This document shows positions 1 to 6,883 of a stretch of 8,332 bases of DNA, one piece after another. The position numbers were made by a program, and so were the translations under genes. The notes under the pieces were generated by a model. The model saw nothing but the letters and a program-made list of their open reading frames with translations, was not told where the DNA came from and made no database searches. The DNA comes from Vulcanimicrobiota bacterium (lineage in GTDB: Bacteria > Vulcanimicrobiota > Vulcanimicrobiia > Vulcanimicrobiales > Vulcanimicrobiaceae): the NCBI GenBank assembly GCA_030040695.1, contig JASHTE010000040.1, forward strand, positions 1 to 8,332, read 5' to 3'. Numbering within the stretch: the stretch's first letter is position 1; every line of letters starts with the position of its first letter.

Positions 1-45
1 GCCGAGCACGACGTCAACAATGTGTTCGACTTCAATTCCGTTCAT
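1..45 (-). CDS. 5' end of an unidentified gene downstream of cytochrome oxidase subunit III (partial)
   Basis: Only the first 15 codons are inside the window, beginning MNGIEVEHIVDVVLG, so the product cannot be identified. The ATG lies 9 nt after the TGA stop of subunit III. The ribosome binding site GAGGAG overlaps that stop, which makes the start convincing and implies cotranscription with the oxidase genes. By position it could be a fourth oxidase subunit or an oxidase assembly factor, but this is a guess from context and nothing in the 15 residues proves it. Confidence 0.7.
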   Translation of the reverse strand, partial: MNGIEVEHIVDVVLG

Positions 46-54
46 CGCCGCTCC

Positions 55-663
55 TCATACCAGATAGAAAATAGAGAAGAGTACGACCCAAATCACGTCG
101 ACGAAGTGCCAGTAGAGCGTACCTGCAGTGAGGCCGAAGTACTTGTTCTTGTCGTAGACGCCGTGCACCGACTGCAACAGCAAGATCGTGAGGTACCACA
201 CGCCGCAGAAGACGTGGAATCCGTGCATGCCGGTGAGCGTGAAGAACGAAGCACCGAAGATGCCGCTGCCGGACCAGGAGACGTGGTCGTGCACGTAGAG
301 CGTGTAATATTCGATGCCCTGCCCGGTAAGGAAGAGCAAGCCGAGGATGATCGTAGAGATCATGAACCCCGCATAGCGCATGAACTTGCCGTGCTTGAAG
401 TTCTCGAGCGCGTAGTGCATCGTTGCGCCGGAGCCGAAGAGAATCGCCGCGTTCACCGCTCCGAGACTGATCGCCGGACGGACGACGCCCGGTGGCGGCC
501 ATCCCTGGCCGCTGTTGCGCAGGTAGAGATAGGCAAAGATAAACGACGAGAAGAGCACGATGTCGCTGACGAGGAAGAGCAGGAACCCCTGCAATCGCAG
601 CGCTCGCGTCTCGGCGTAGAGCTGATCGACCTCACCCCCGCCCGGAATCGAAACTACGGCCAC
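55..663 (-). CDS. ctaE: Cytochrome c oxidase subunit III (five-helix form)
   Basis: This is an integral membrane subunit of the haem-copper oxidase that stabilises subunit I and its proton uptake. The 202-residue protein matches the short five-helix subunit III of bacterial caa3 enzymes, which lacks the first two helices of the mitochondrial form. Visible signatures are the helix ending GQGIEYYTL (E118), the TGMHGFHV motif (His147 and His150) and YWHFVDVIW near the C-terminus (His186, Asp189). Hydrophobic segments lie at about 25-48, 63-85, 95-120, 135-163 and 180-201. The start is a GTG preceded by TAGGAAG with 9-nt spacing; the TAG of that site is the stop of the small upstream ORF. The stop TGA likewise merges with the ribosome binding site of the next gene. 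Confidence 0.95.
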   Translation of the reverse strand: MAVVSIPGGGEVDQLYAETRALRLQGFLLFLVSDIVLFSSFIFAYLYLRNSGQGWPPPGVVRPAISLGAVNAAILFGSGATMHYALENFKHGKFMRYAGFMISTIILGLLFLTGQGIEYYTLYVHDHVSWSGSGIFGASFFTLTGMHGFHVFCGVWYLTILLLQSVHGVYDKNKYFGLTAGTLYWHFVDVIWVVLFSIFYLV

Positions 664-676
664 GCTCAGTTGCTTC

Positions 677-805
677 CTAAAAGCATTGGAATGACGTCGT
701 GCCGATGAAGCTCGGACCGACGAGCGGAGCTAGGACGGTGAGAGCGAGGAGGCCGAGCAGCAGGAGCGAGTCCCGGATGACGAGCGACGAGCGGTTCAGA
801 GGCAC
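677..805 (-). CDS. Candidate small single-span membrane peptide between oxidase subunits I and III
   Basis: This 42-codon ORF starts at a GTG 15 nt after the TAA of subunit I and ends at a TAG that forms part of the subunit III ribosome binding site (TAGGAAG). The predicted peptide has a short polar N-terminus with Arg residues (NRSSLVIRDS), then a Leu-rich span (SLLLLGLLALTVLAPLVG), then a short polar tail, so one membrane helix is expected. Small one-helix subunits are known in bacterial aa3 oxidases, for example the roughly 50-residue subunit IV of Paracoccus, so an accessory subunit is possible. Against a real conserved protein: the second copy of this sequence at 7664-7819 differs almost entirely at non-synonymous positions. 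The hydrophobic stretch also resembles the N-terminus of ABC permeases (DppC or LivM type), so it may be a gene fragment. The start site has only a weak GGAA upstream. Confidence 0.4.
   Translation of the reverse strand: MPLNRSSLVIRDSLLLLGLLALTVLAPLVGPSFIGTTSFQCF
695..797 (-). repeat. Copy A of a ~103-bp inverted repeat (partner at 7692-7794)
   Basis: Read on the minus strand, this stretch aligns without gaps to 7692-7794 on the plus strand. I count 11 mismatches in 103 positions, about 89% identity. The best conserved part is the Leu-rich core, which contains GTCCTAGCTCCGCTCGTCGG in both copies. It fills most of the gap between subunit I and subunit III. The match fades on both sides, although both copies begin about 27-30 nt after the stop codon of the preceding gene. 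Confidence 0.85.
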
Positions 806-820
806 GATGTCGTTCCAACG

Positions 821-2488
821 TTAGTGACTCCCCACGGGCACCGGTGCGTCGGTCAACTCCTCTTCCAGGTGCGCGTACGGAAGCGGCTCGGTGAAGTCGT
901 ACGGCAAACCAAAGACGCTTGGAACGTGCTTGAAATTGTAGTACGGCATCGGCGAGGGAATCTGCCATTCGAGCGTGCGCGCCCCCCACGGATTGTGCCC
1001 GACCTTCTTCCCGTTGCGAATCGAGTAGAGGGCGTTGATAAAGAAGATCAGGATCGCAAGCGTCATGATGAACGAGAAGATCGACTCGAACTGATTGATG
1101 CCTTGGAACTGGGGATCGTACGTCGCGACTCGGCGCGGCATGCCTTCGGCGCCGAGCCAGTGCATCGGGAGAAACGTCCCGAGGAAGCCGATCATGAAGA
1201 GAACGAAGTGCACGCGCCCCCAGAACTCGCTCATCGCGCGGCCGGTCATCTTCGGGAACCAGTAGTAGAAGCCGGCGAAGATCCCCATGAGGCTTCCGCC
1301 GACGAGCACGAAGTGAATGTGCGCCGGGATGAAATATGTGCCATGCACGTGGAGGTCGAACGGAATTGCTGCTAAGAAGACGCCGCTGATGCCGCCAAAC
1401 GTAAAGAGCACGAGGAACCCGATCGCGAAGAGCATCGCGCTCGTGAGGTGAATCTTCCCCTCCCACATCGTCGCGATCCACGAAAAGATCTTGACGCCGG
1501 TCGGCACGGCGATGATAAACGTGATCACCATGAACGGAAGCTGCATGTATGGCGCGATGCCGGACGTGAACATGTGGTGCGCCCACACCATGAACCCGGC
1601 GAGCGCGATCGCCGCCGAGGAGAACGCGATCAATCGATATCCAAAAATCGGCTTGCGCGAGAAGACCGGTATCACCTCCGACATGATCCCGAAGGCGGGC
1701 AGGATCATGATGTAGACCGCCGGGTGTGAGTAGAACCAGAACATGTGCTGCCAGAGAACCGGCGAACCGCCTTTCGTCGGGTCGTAGAACGGTACGCCGA
1801 ACTGCCGCTCCATGAAGAGCGCGGCGAGCGCTGCTGCAAGCGCGGTCGTCGCGATCATCAAGAGCGGTGCGGTTGCAAATTGCCCCCAGCAGAAGAGCGG
1901 CATTCTCGTGTAGGTCATGCCGGGCGCGCGCATCTTCAGCATCGTAACGAGGAAGTTCATGCCGGTGAGCGTCGAGCTGACCCCGACGAGAAAGATCGCC
2001 GCGCACCACATCGACGTCCCCGCGGCCCCCTGCAATGACATCGGCGGATACTCGGTCCAGCCCGCGACCGGCGCGCCCATGAGAAACGACGAAAAGAGCA
2101 TCAAGCCGGAGATCGGAAAGATCCAGAAGCTGATCATATTCAGCCACGGGAAGGCGACGTCGCGCGCACCGATCTGAACGGGCATCACGAGATTACCGAA
2201 GCCGCCGGTGAGCATCGGAATGATGACGAGCCACACCATTGCGGAGCCATGGATCGAGTACACCTCGTCGTAGGTATCCGGCGTGATGAAGCCGCCGTTC
2301 GCATGCATGAGCTGAATGCGAATGATCTCGGCGAGGCAACCGGCCAGCACGAAGAAGACGAACGCCGTGATGATGTACTGGATACCGATGATCTTGTGAT
2401 CGAGCGAGAAGATATACTTACGGATGAAGCCTTGAGGCTCCGGATGAATGTGCTCGGCGATTCCGCCGTGTTCTGCGATGACTGACAT
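821..2488 (-). CDS. ctaD: Cytochrome c oxidase subunit I, A2-type (caa3)
   Basis: This is the catalytic subunit, 555 residues with about 12 membrane helices, reducing O2 to water and pumping protons at the cytoplasmic membrane. Haem a ligands are His80 (HGSAM) and His392, and the haem a3 ligand is His390 (AHIHF). CuB ligands are His255, His304 and His305, and Tyr259 is placed for the His-Tyr cross-link. Helix VI reads YSHPAVY, so the A1-family glutamate before VY is replaced by Ala and the Tyr-Ser pair of A2 oxidases is present. K-channel Thr330 and Lys333 (PTGVK) and D-channel entrance residues Asp110 and Asn117 are retained. The usual HDTY, whose Asp binds Mg, reads HGTY here (Gly383), and the usual HFHY reads HIHF. 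The ATG start lies 14 nt after the subunit II stop, with no strong ribosome binding site. Confidence 0.97.
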   Translation of the reverse strand: MSVIAEHGGIAEHIHPEPQGFIRKYIFSLDHKIIGIQYIITAFVFFVLAGCLAEIIRIQLMHANGGFITPDTYDEVYSIHGSAMVWLVIIPMLTGGFGNLVMPVQIGARDVAFPWLNMISFWIFPISGLMLFSSFLMGAPVAGWTEYPPMSLQGAAGTSMWCAAIFLVGVSSTLTGMNFLVTMLKMRAPGMTYTRMPLFCWGQFATAPLLMIATTALAAALAALFMERQFGVPFYDPTKGGSPVLWQHMFWFYSHPAVYIMILPAFGIMSEVIPVFSRKPIFGYRLIAFSSAAIALAGFMVWAHHMFTSGIAPYMQLPFMVITFIIAVPTGVKIFSWIATMWEGKIHLTSAMLFAIGFLVLFTFGGISGVFLAAIPFDLHVHGTYFIPAHIHFVLVGGSLMGIFAGFYYWFPKMTGRAMSEFWGRVHFVLFMIGFLGTFLPMHWLGAEGMPRRVATYDPQFQGINQFESIFSFIMTLAILIFFINALYSIRNGKKVGHNPWGARTLEWQIPSPMPYYNFKHVPSVFGLPYDFTEPLPYAHLEEELTDAPVPVGSH

Positions 2489-2502
2489 GGTTGCGCTCTA
2501 GC

Positions 2503-3585
2503 TCACTTCAATCTCAAGGTGTTCAAGTATGCGACGAGATTCGCGATATCCTTATTCGAGAGTCCGTTCTCGGCCTGGTCCGGCATGTGCCCGTAGCTAC
2601 CGGTGTATCCGCTCTGCAAGATCTTCGCGACGTCCGCCGGCGTCGCCGGCGCGCCGTCGACGAGATCGGGGTGCGCCGGATCATGCAACACGCCGAGCAA
2701 GCCCGGGCCGACGATCCGCTGGCCGAACGGTGCCAAGGCGTGGCACGCGCTGCATTTTTGCGAGAAGAGCGCCTTGCCCGCGCCTGCGTAGCCACCTACC
2801 AAGCTGATCGCCCCGGAAGAAACTGTCGGAATGCCATTGCCGGCGTGCGCGTTGCGCGCCTGCCAGAGGTGGTACCAGGCCTCGTACTGAGCAACCGGCT
2901 CGACGACCATCACCTGCTTATCCATCGTCGAGTGCCCCGTCCCGCAGAACTCCGTGCAGATGATCTGGTACCGGCCGATTCTCGTGGGCGTGAAGCGAAT
3001 GGTGTTGATCATGCCCGGAATCATGTCGGCCTTGAGACGCATGTCCGGAACCCAGAACGAATGGATGACGTCACCCGAAGTCATATTGAGCGTCACGGGC
3101 ACGTTCACCGGCAAGTGCATCTCACTCGTTATTTCACCGTTGACGTCCGGATAGCGAAACGTAAAGTACCACTGCCTGCCGATCGACTCCACGACGAGGC
3201 CGTTCGCCGGCTGCACCTGGAGAACGTACCAGATCTTGATGCTCAAGATGGAGAGCAGCACGACGAAGAGCGTCGGTACGATCGTCCACGCCGCTTCGAG
3301 TTTTGGGTTATCGTGAATATTCGCGCCGAGAGCGTCGGGCGGATCGCTGCGCCGCCGCCGAAACGCGATAACGAAATAAATGATGTATCCGACGACGAAT
3401 GTGTAGAGCAACGCCGCGGCTGAGGCCATGAAACGGAAGAGCCAATCGACCTGGTCACCGGGATGCCCGCCTTCCGGCGGGAGCCACGGCTCGACCGACG
3501 GCATCAGCCAGAAATAGAGTATCTCGGCGATCGAGAGCAGCGCGAGAACGACGGTGACGATCTGAAACCCGCGGTGCCTGCTCAC
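2503..3585 (-). CDS. ctaC: Cytochrome c oxidase subunit II with fused cytochrome c domain (caa3)
   Basis: This 360-residue subunit accepts electrons and passes them to haem a. It has an N-terminal hydrophobic segment (about 7-28), a second helix (about 52-75), a helix at about 98-118, and a cupredoxin domain with the full CuA set: His175, Cys210, Glu212, Cys214, His218 and Met221 (CTEFCGTGHSTM). The aromatic electron-entry patch reads GRQWYFTFRYP. The C-terminal domain (about 265-360) carries a CSACH haem c site (278-282) and a likely Met334 axial ligand in GHMPDQ, which makes the enzyme caa3-type. The GTG at 3585 is chosen because it gives the expected N-terminus and lies 16 nt after the nanE stop. 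The open frame continues upstream inside nanE, but that sequence looks out-of-frame. No good ribosome binding site is visible. An N-terminal lipoprotein Cys is absent. Confidence 0.95.
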   Translation of the reverse strand: MSRHRGFQIVTVVLALLSIAEILYFWLMPSVEPWLPPEGGHPGDQVDWLFRFMASAAALLYTFVVGYIIYFVIAFRRRRSDPPDALGANIHDNPKLEAAWTIVPTLFVVLLSILSIKIWYVLQVQPANGLVVESIGRQWYFTFRYPDVNGEITSEMHLPVNVPVTLNMTSGDVIHSFWVPDMRLKADMIPGMINTIRFTPTRIGRYQIICTEFCGTGHSTMDKQVMVVEPVAQYEAWYHLWQARNAHAGNGIPTVSSGAISLVGGYAGAGKALFSQKCSACHALAPFGQRIVGPGLLGVLHDPAHPDLVDGAPATPADVAKILQSGYTGSYGHMPDQAENGLSNKDIANLVAYLNTLRLK

Positions 3586-3601
3586 GGAGCGACGGCTTCG
3601 C

Positions 3602-4327
3602 TTAGATGCGCGCCGACCCTGCGCCGGATGCTCCGAGTGCGGCGACAAAAGTGCGTGCACGCTCGGCCACGATGCGCTCCGGCTTGCACTCCGGTAGCGA
3701 GCCGGTGATTGCTGCTCCGACAACGATCGCATCGGCTCCGGCGGCGAGCGCCGCTCTACCCTCCTCCGGCGTTGCGATGCCGCCCTCGCAGATCGTGAAT
3801 GCGCCAAAGGTCGCAAGCTCGCGCACGAGTTCGTATGAAGGAAGCTGCGCTCCGCGCGTCCGTTCCGTGTAGCCGCAGAGCGTCGTCGCGAGAATGTTTG
3901 CACCGTTATCGCGAGCACGCCGGCCATCCTCGCCGAGCGCACAGTCGGCCATAGCGAGCGCGCCACCGCCCCAAATGGCGGCGACGATCGCCTCCGTCGT
4001 ACTACCGTCGGGCCGTGGGCGGCGCGTCGCATCGAAGGCCACGATCTCGACACCCGCGGCGAGCACATCACGTACGTCGGCAAGTGTCGGCGTGATGTAC
4101 GGCTCGAAGCCCGCGTACGCACGTTTCACGATGCCGATGATCGGCGCCGAGATACTCGCTCGCACCGCCTTCACGTGCGCAGCGGACTCGACGCGCACTC
4201 CGGCAGCGCCGGCGTCAATCGCAGCGGCGCACATTGCCGCGATAGCAGCGGGAGTGTCGTGCGGGGATCCTCGCGGGACTTGCACTGAAACGACGAGCCC
4301 GCCGCGTAACGACTCTGGAAGGCTCAC
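3602..4327 (-). CDS. nanE: N-acetylmannosamine-6-phosphate 2-epimerase
   Basis: NanE is a cytoplasmic TIM-barrel enzyme that interconverts ManNAc-6-P and GlcNAc-6-P, feeding amino sugars into glycolysis through NagA and NagB. The 241-residue protein shows the family motifs in order: GLVVSVQ near the N-terminus, IIGIVKR with the catalytic Lys68, ITPT (78-81), FDATRRPRP (98-106), MAD (126-128), TTLCGYT (148-154), CEGGIATPEE with the catalytic Glu181, and GADAIVVGAAIT near the C-terminus. The start is a GTG whose last two bases are shared with the TGA of the sugar kinase gene (GTGA), so translation is probably coupled. The open frame extends further upstream inside the kinase gene but without family similarity. 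Having the kinase next door suggests a ManNAc, GlcNAc or sialic-acid salvage route, although no nagA, nagB or nanA gene is visible here. Confidence 0.93.
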   Translation of the reverse strand: MSLPESLRGGLVVSVQVPRGSPHDTPAAIAAMCAAAIDAGAAGVRVESAAHVKAVRASISAPIIGIVKRAYAGFEPYITPTLADVRDVLAAGVEIVAFDATRRPRPDGSTTEAIVAAIWGGGALAMADCALGEDGRRARDNGANILATTLCGYTERTRGAQLPSYELVRELATFGAFTICEGGIATPEEGRAALAAGADAIVVGAAITGSLPECKPERIVAERARTFVAALGASGAGSARI

Positions 4328-5253
4328 GGTATCAGCGTTGTAGGAATGCCCGCCTCGCGCATCGCCATGACGAGCGCCCCGAGCGCAGGCGAGTATAGGG
4401 GGTCGACGATCTCGATGTCCGGTACTTTCGCTCGCGTCGCTCGATAGACGCCGCTCTTGAAGCCGGCGTCCTGCATGAGGCCGCCCGTGAACGCTGCGCG
4501 CGGCTGTGTTCGCCAATGCCAAGCCGGGGACGCAGCCCACGCTACCAGGCACGCGAGGTGCTCGTGCGCCGCAGCGATCGTCTCGTGGGCGCAAGGATCG
4601 GCGGCGCCCGGCTCTCGCCGCGCGATATCGAGTACGGTGCGAGCAAACGATGCAAGGCGTTCGCGGGTGAGCTCACCGTGATAGAACGCGGCAAAGATGT
4701 CGCGGAGCGAGCTTCTGCCGAAGTGCGCGAGCGCTGCTCTCGCAACCGCGCAGTCGTCGTCGCGCAGCGCCGCTGCGCCGAGGGCCGTTCGCACGATCCA
4801 AAATGCGCTTCCTTCGTCGCCGAAAACGTATCCGAGGCCACCGTGCAATCCCGTTTCGCCGGCATCATCGACTGCATACGCTACCGAGCCTGTGCCCGCA
4901 ATCACGATGATGCCGCTTCCGCCTGCAAATGCGCCGGCGTGTGCGACAGCAGGGTCGTGCACAAGCCGCAGCCTTCGCGTCGGCAGAGATGGAGGAATGC
5001 CCCAGACGCGGCCTTCGTAGCCGCTGACTCCGGCGACGATTGCCTCGAAGGTCGTTGCTTCGTCGAGCCGCGCATCTCGGCGCGCCGCTTCGAGCGCACC
5101 GTTCAGCGCGTCGTGCAGCCGCGTCGAGTTCGCATCCTGCGCGATCTCGTCGGCTGGACCGGCGACTCCGCGCCCAACGACGCGTCCGCTTTCGTCGGCG
5201 ATCGCGGCCTGTGTTCCGCTCTGCCCTCCATCAATTCCGGCGACGTATCTCAC
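4324..5253 (-). CDS. N-acetylglucosamine kinase-like protein (BadF/BadG/BcrA/BcrD ATPase family)
   Basis: This is an ASKHA-fold sugar kinase of 309 residues, the usual size for bacterial members of the NAGK/BadF group. It probably phosphorylates GlcNAc or a related amino sugar with ATP in the cytoplasm. The phosphate-1 loop is GIDGGQSGT (6-14, with Asp8). A probable catalytic Asp100 sits in LVHDPAVAHAGAF. The phosphate-2 motif is IAGTGSVAYA (118-127), followed by GGLGYVFGDEGSAFW, with GDEGSA at 145-150. The C-terminus has the conserved SPALGALVMA segment. The GTG at 5253 overlaps the stop of the upstream gene as GTGA and sits behind a GGCGAG-like site. An alternative GTG at 5277 would add eight residues. 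The product feeds naturally into nanE next door. Exact substrate (GlcNAc, ManNAc, glucosamine or MurNAc-like) cannot be read from the sequence. Confidence 0.88.
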   Translation of the reverse strand: MRYVAGIDGGQSGTQAAIADESGRVVGRGVAGPADEIAQDANSTRLHDALNGALEAARRDARLDEATTFEAIVAGVSGYEGRVWGIPPSLPTRRLRLVHDPAVAHAGAFAGGSGIIVIAGTGSVAYAVDDAGETGLHGGLGYVFGDEGSAFWIVRTALGAAALRDDDCAVARAALAHFGRSSLRDIFAAFYHGELTRERLASFARTVLDIARREPGAADPCAHETIAAAHEHLACLVAWAASPAWHWRTQPRAAFTGGLMQDAGFKSGVYRATRAKVPDIEIVDPLYSPALGALVMAMREAGIPTTLIP

Positions 5254-5549
5254 GAGACTCGCCGTGCGAACGAGCACGCGGCACGTTCGCGTTGCGCACG
5301 GGTTGGCAGACGCGCGACTTCGCCGACGCGCTCGAGATGGTGGTAGAGCTCATGCGCCACCGCTTCGACGAAGAAGCGCCGCCGCTGCGCGCCGTGCAAC
5401 GCACGCAGCGAGCGCACGTTCACGCGGATCGCTCTCGCACGGGGATCGTACTCCGCGTGCAACACGGCCTCGCCCCAGGCGCCGAGGTCCGCCACCTCGA
5501 TGCGCAATCCGCGCTGCCGCGCGCTTCGCATGAAGGAAGGTCTGCTCAC
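5250..5549 (-). CDS. Small HEXXH protein, minimal ImmA/IrrE-like zincin
   Basis: This 99-residue soluble protein contains VEAVAHELYHHLE, where His66, Glu67 and His70 form a HEXXH zinc motif. It is followed by QRERAACSFARR, where Glu88 fits the third ligand of the E-x2-A-x2-FA motif of ImmA/IrrE (COG2856-type) peptidases. Upstream, YDPRARAIRVNVRSL resembles the beta-strand region that precedes the active helix in that family. It lacks the helix-turn-helix domain and most of the flanking sequence of full ImmA/IrrE proteins. The start is assigned to the GTG at 5549, which overlaps the FAD-oxidoreductase stop as GTGA; an internal ATG at 5531 is an alternative. Its stop overlaps the kinase start in the same way. 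Family membership is inferred from motifs only, and the substrate is unknown. Confidence 0.75.
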   Translation of the reverse strand: MSRPSFMRSARQRGLRIEVADLGAWGEAVLHAEYDPRARAIRVNVRSLRALHGAQRRRFFVEAVAHELYHHLERVGEVARLPTRAQRERAACSFARRVS

Positions 5550-6883
5550 AGGACGACACCGTCGCGCTCGAGCGCCGCGCGCAGCTCCTGCACGTCGATC
5601 TCGCTCGGCAACACATCGCGCTCGCAGGCGATGGCCGCCGCGGTTCCGGCCGCCTGGCCGAGGGTCATCACCGTGGGCGTCAGGCGTGTCGATGCGAGCG
5701 CCTCGTGCGTCGTCGAGATGCATCGCCCGGCGACGAGCAAACCCTCGCAGCTCGCGGGAACCAGACAGCGATATGGAATCTCGTAACTCGTTCCGGGCGC
5801 GAGCCGCTGCGTCGTCGTGCCCTTTCCCGATGGATTGTGAATGTCGATCGGATAGGCACTGCGGGCGACCGCATCTTCGAAATGCCGCGCTTCGAGCACG
5901 TCTTCCCGTGTGAGCGTATACCGTCCGACGATGCGGCGGGATTCGCGAATACCGATCTGCGTTCCCGTTGCAGCGATCCGCGCGTTCTCGAAACCGGGGA
6001 CGCGCTCGCGGAAAAATGCCGCGACCTGCATCACCTGTCGGCGCGCTTCAACTTCCGCCCGCGTGAGGTCGTCGGGGTCGAGTGGATCGATCTCGAGCAC
6101 GCGAGTCATGTTCACCGTCACCTCATCCGGATACGGTGAGATGAAGAACGAAACGACTTCGCGCGGCACGTCCACGATGCCGTCTCGTTGAGCACGCGAC
6201 CAGAGCTCGTTCAACCCCGCTACTGCGGTGACGCTCTGCGGCGTTCGCTCATGTGCTTTCAGCGACGTGCGCATCTGGTCGGGATGCGTACGCAGGTACG
6301 CGGCCGTCTTCGCGAGGTCGACATGGCTCATCCGAAACATGAGCGAGGCGGGCTGGACGCGCCCGCGCGCATCCCCTTTCTGTGTCGGCACGCCGGCCGA
6401 AGCCGCGACGTACGCGTCGGCCGTAGCGTCGATCACGACGCGGCCGCGGTGCACACGCTTTCCAGCCACCGTGTCGAACGCGGCACCGACGACGCGATTG
6501 CCCTCGACGAGCGCGCTCGTGAACCAAGCGTGCAGCAGCAGGCGCACCCGCGCTTCGGTCATCATCTCGAAGAGGAGCGCCTTGTGCACTTCAGGATCGA
6601 AGGGCGTGATCGTCGGGACGTAGTTGGATGTGTCCGGCAGGTGCCCCGGTGAGGCGCCGAGCGCTACGAGACGCGAGACGATCTCCTGGGCGATGCCGCC
6701 CACGATGCGCTCTTCCCCAGAGTGAAAGGTCATCCAGGGACCGACCATCGCGGCGGTAGCCGTTCCGCCGAGGAAGCCGTAGCGCTCGACGAGTAGCGTC
6801 TTCGCACCGTGGCGAGCCGCGGCAATCGCCGCAGCGCAGCCCGCATTACCGCCGCCTACGACGAGAACGTCGAAGTCGCGCAT
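5546..6883 (-). CDS. FAD-dependent oxidoreductase (FAD_oxidored family)
   Basis: This 445-residue flavoprotein opens with a dinucleotide-binding fold: VLVVGGGNAGCAAAIAAARHG (residues 6-26), with Glu33 at the end of the second strand and a GFLGGTAT loop. The C-terminal FAD segment GLLVAGRCIS, followed by RLTPTVMTLGQAAGTAAA (GQAAG at 409-413), closes the binding site. This layout is typical of the FAD_oxidored (PF12831-type) group, often found with carbohydrate-utilisation genes and of mostly unproven substrate. The middle motif, usually DATGDGDVA, reads DATADAYVA here (152-160), a small departure in the pyrophosphate-proximal loop. The gene is the first of the leftward block and starts 67 bp from the divergent methyltransferase gene. 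The ATG is preceded only by a weak GCGAAGA. It may oxidise a sugar or amino-sugar intermediate, an inference from its neighbours. Confidence 0.88.
   Translation of the reverse strand: MRDFDVLVVGGGNAGCAAAIAAARHGAKTLLVERYGFLGGTATAAMVGPWMTFHSGEERIVGGIAQEIVSRLVALGASPGHLPDTSNYVPTITPFDPEVHKALLFEMMTEARVRLLLHAWFTSALVEGNRVVGAAFDTVAGKRVHRGRVVIDATADAYVAASAGVPTQKGDARGRVQPASLMFRMSHVDLAKTAAYLRTHPDQMRTSLKAHERTPQSVTAVAGLNELWSRAQRDGIVDVPREVVSFFISPYPDEVTVNMTRVLEIDPLDPDDLTRAEVEARRQVMQVAAFFRERVPGFENARIAATGTQIGIRESRRIVGRYTLTREDVLEARHFEDAVARSAYPIDIHNPSGKGTTTQRLAPGTSYEIPYRCLVPASCEGLLVAGRCISTTHEALASTRLTPTVMTLGQAAGTAAAIACERDVLPSEIDVQELRAALERDGVVL

Noticed and set aside
22..708. A 228-codon plus-strand frame antisense to subunit III
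   Set aside because: The translation is rich in Glu, Arg, Val and His with no domain, as expected opposite a hydrophobic gene with G/C third positions.
666..2147. A 493-codon open frame on the minus strand, out of frame with subunit I
   Set aside because: It lies almost entirely within the well-supported subunit I gene, is Arg/His/Asp-rich and has no recognisable motif; it is a high-GC shadow frame.
2491..3423. A 310-codon plus-strand frame antisense to subunit II
   Set aside because: Subunit II has all its metal ligands in frame; the antisense translation shows no motif and no ribosome site.
3586..4122. Upstream extension of the subunit II reading frame into nanE
   Set aside because: The extension is Arg/Ser-rich, overlaps the conserved nanE motifs in another frame, and would not give a normal subunit II N-terminus.
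4328..4594. Upstream extension of the nanE frame into the kinase gene
   Set aside because: No NanE similarity, and the GTG at the GTGA overlap gives the usual family length.
5040..5786. A 248-codon plus-strand frame over the zincin and kinase region
   Set aside because: It is Arg-rich and motif-free and lies opposite four overlapping genes with coherent motifs.
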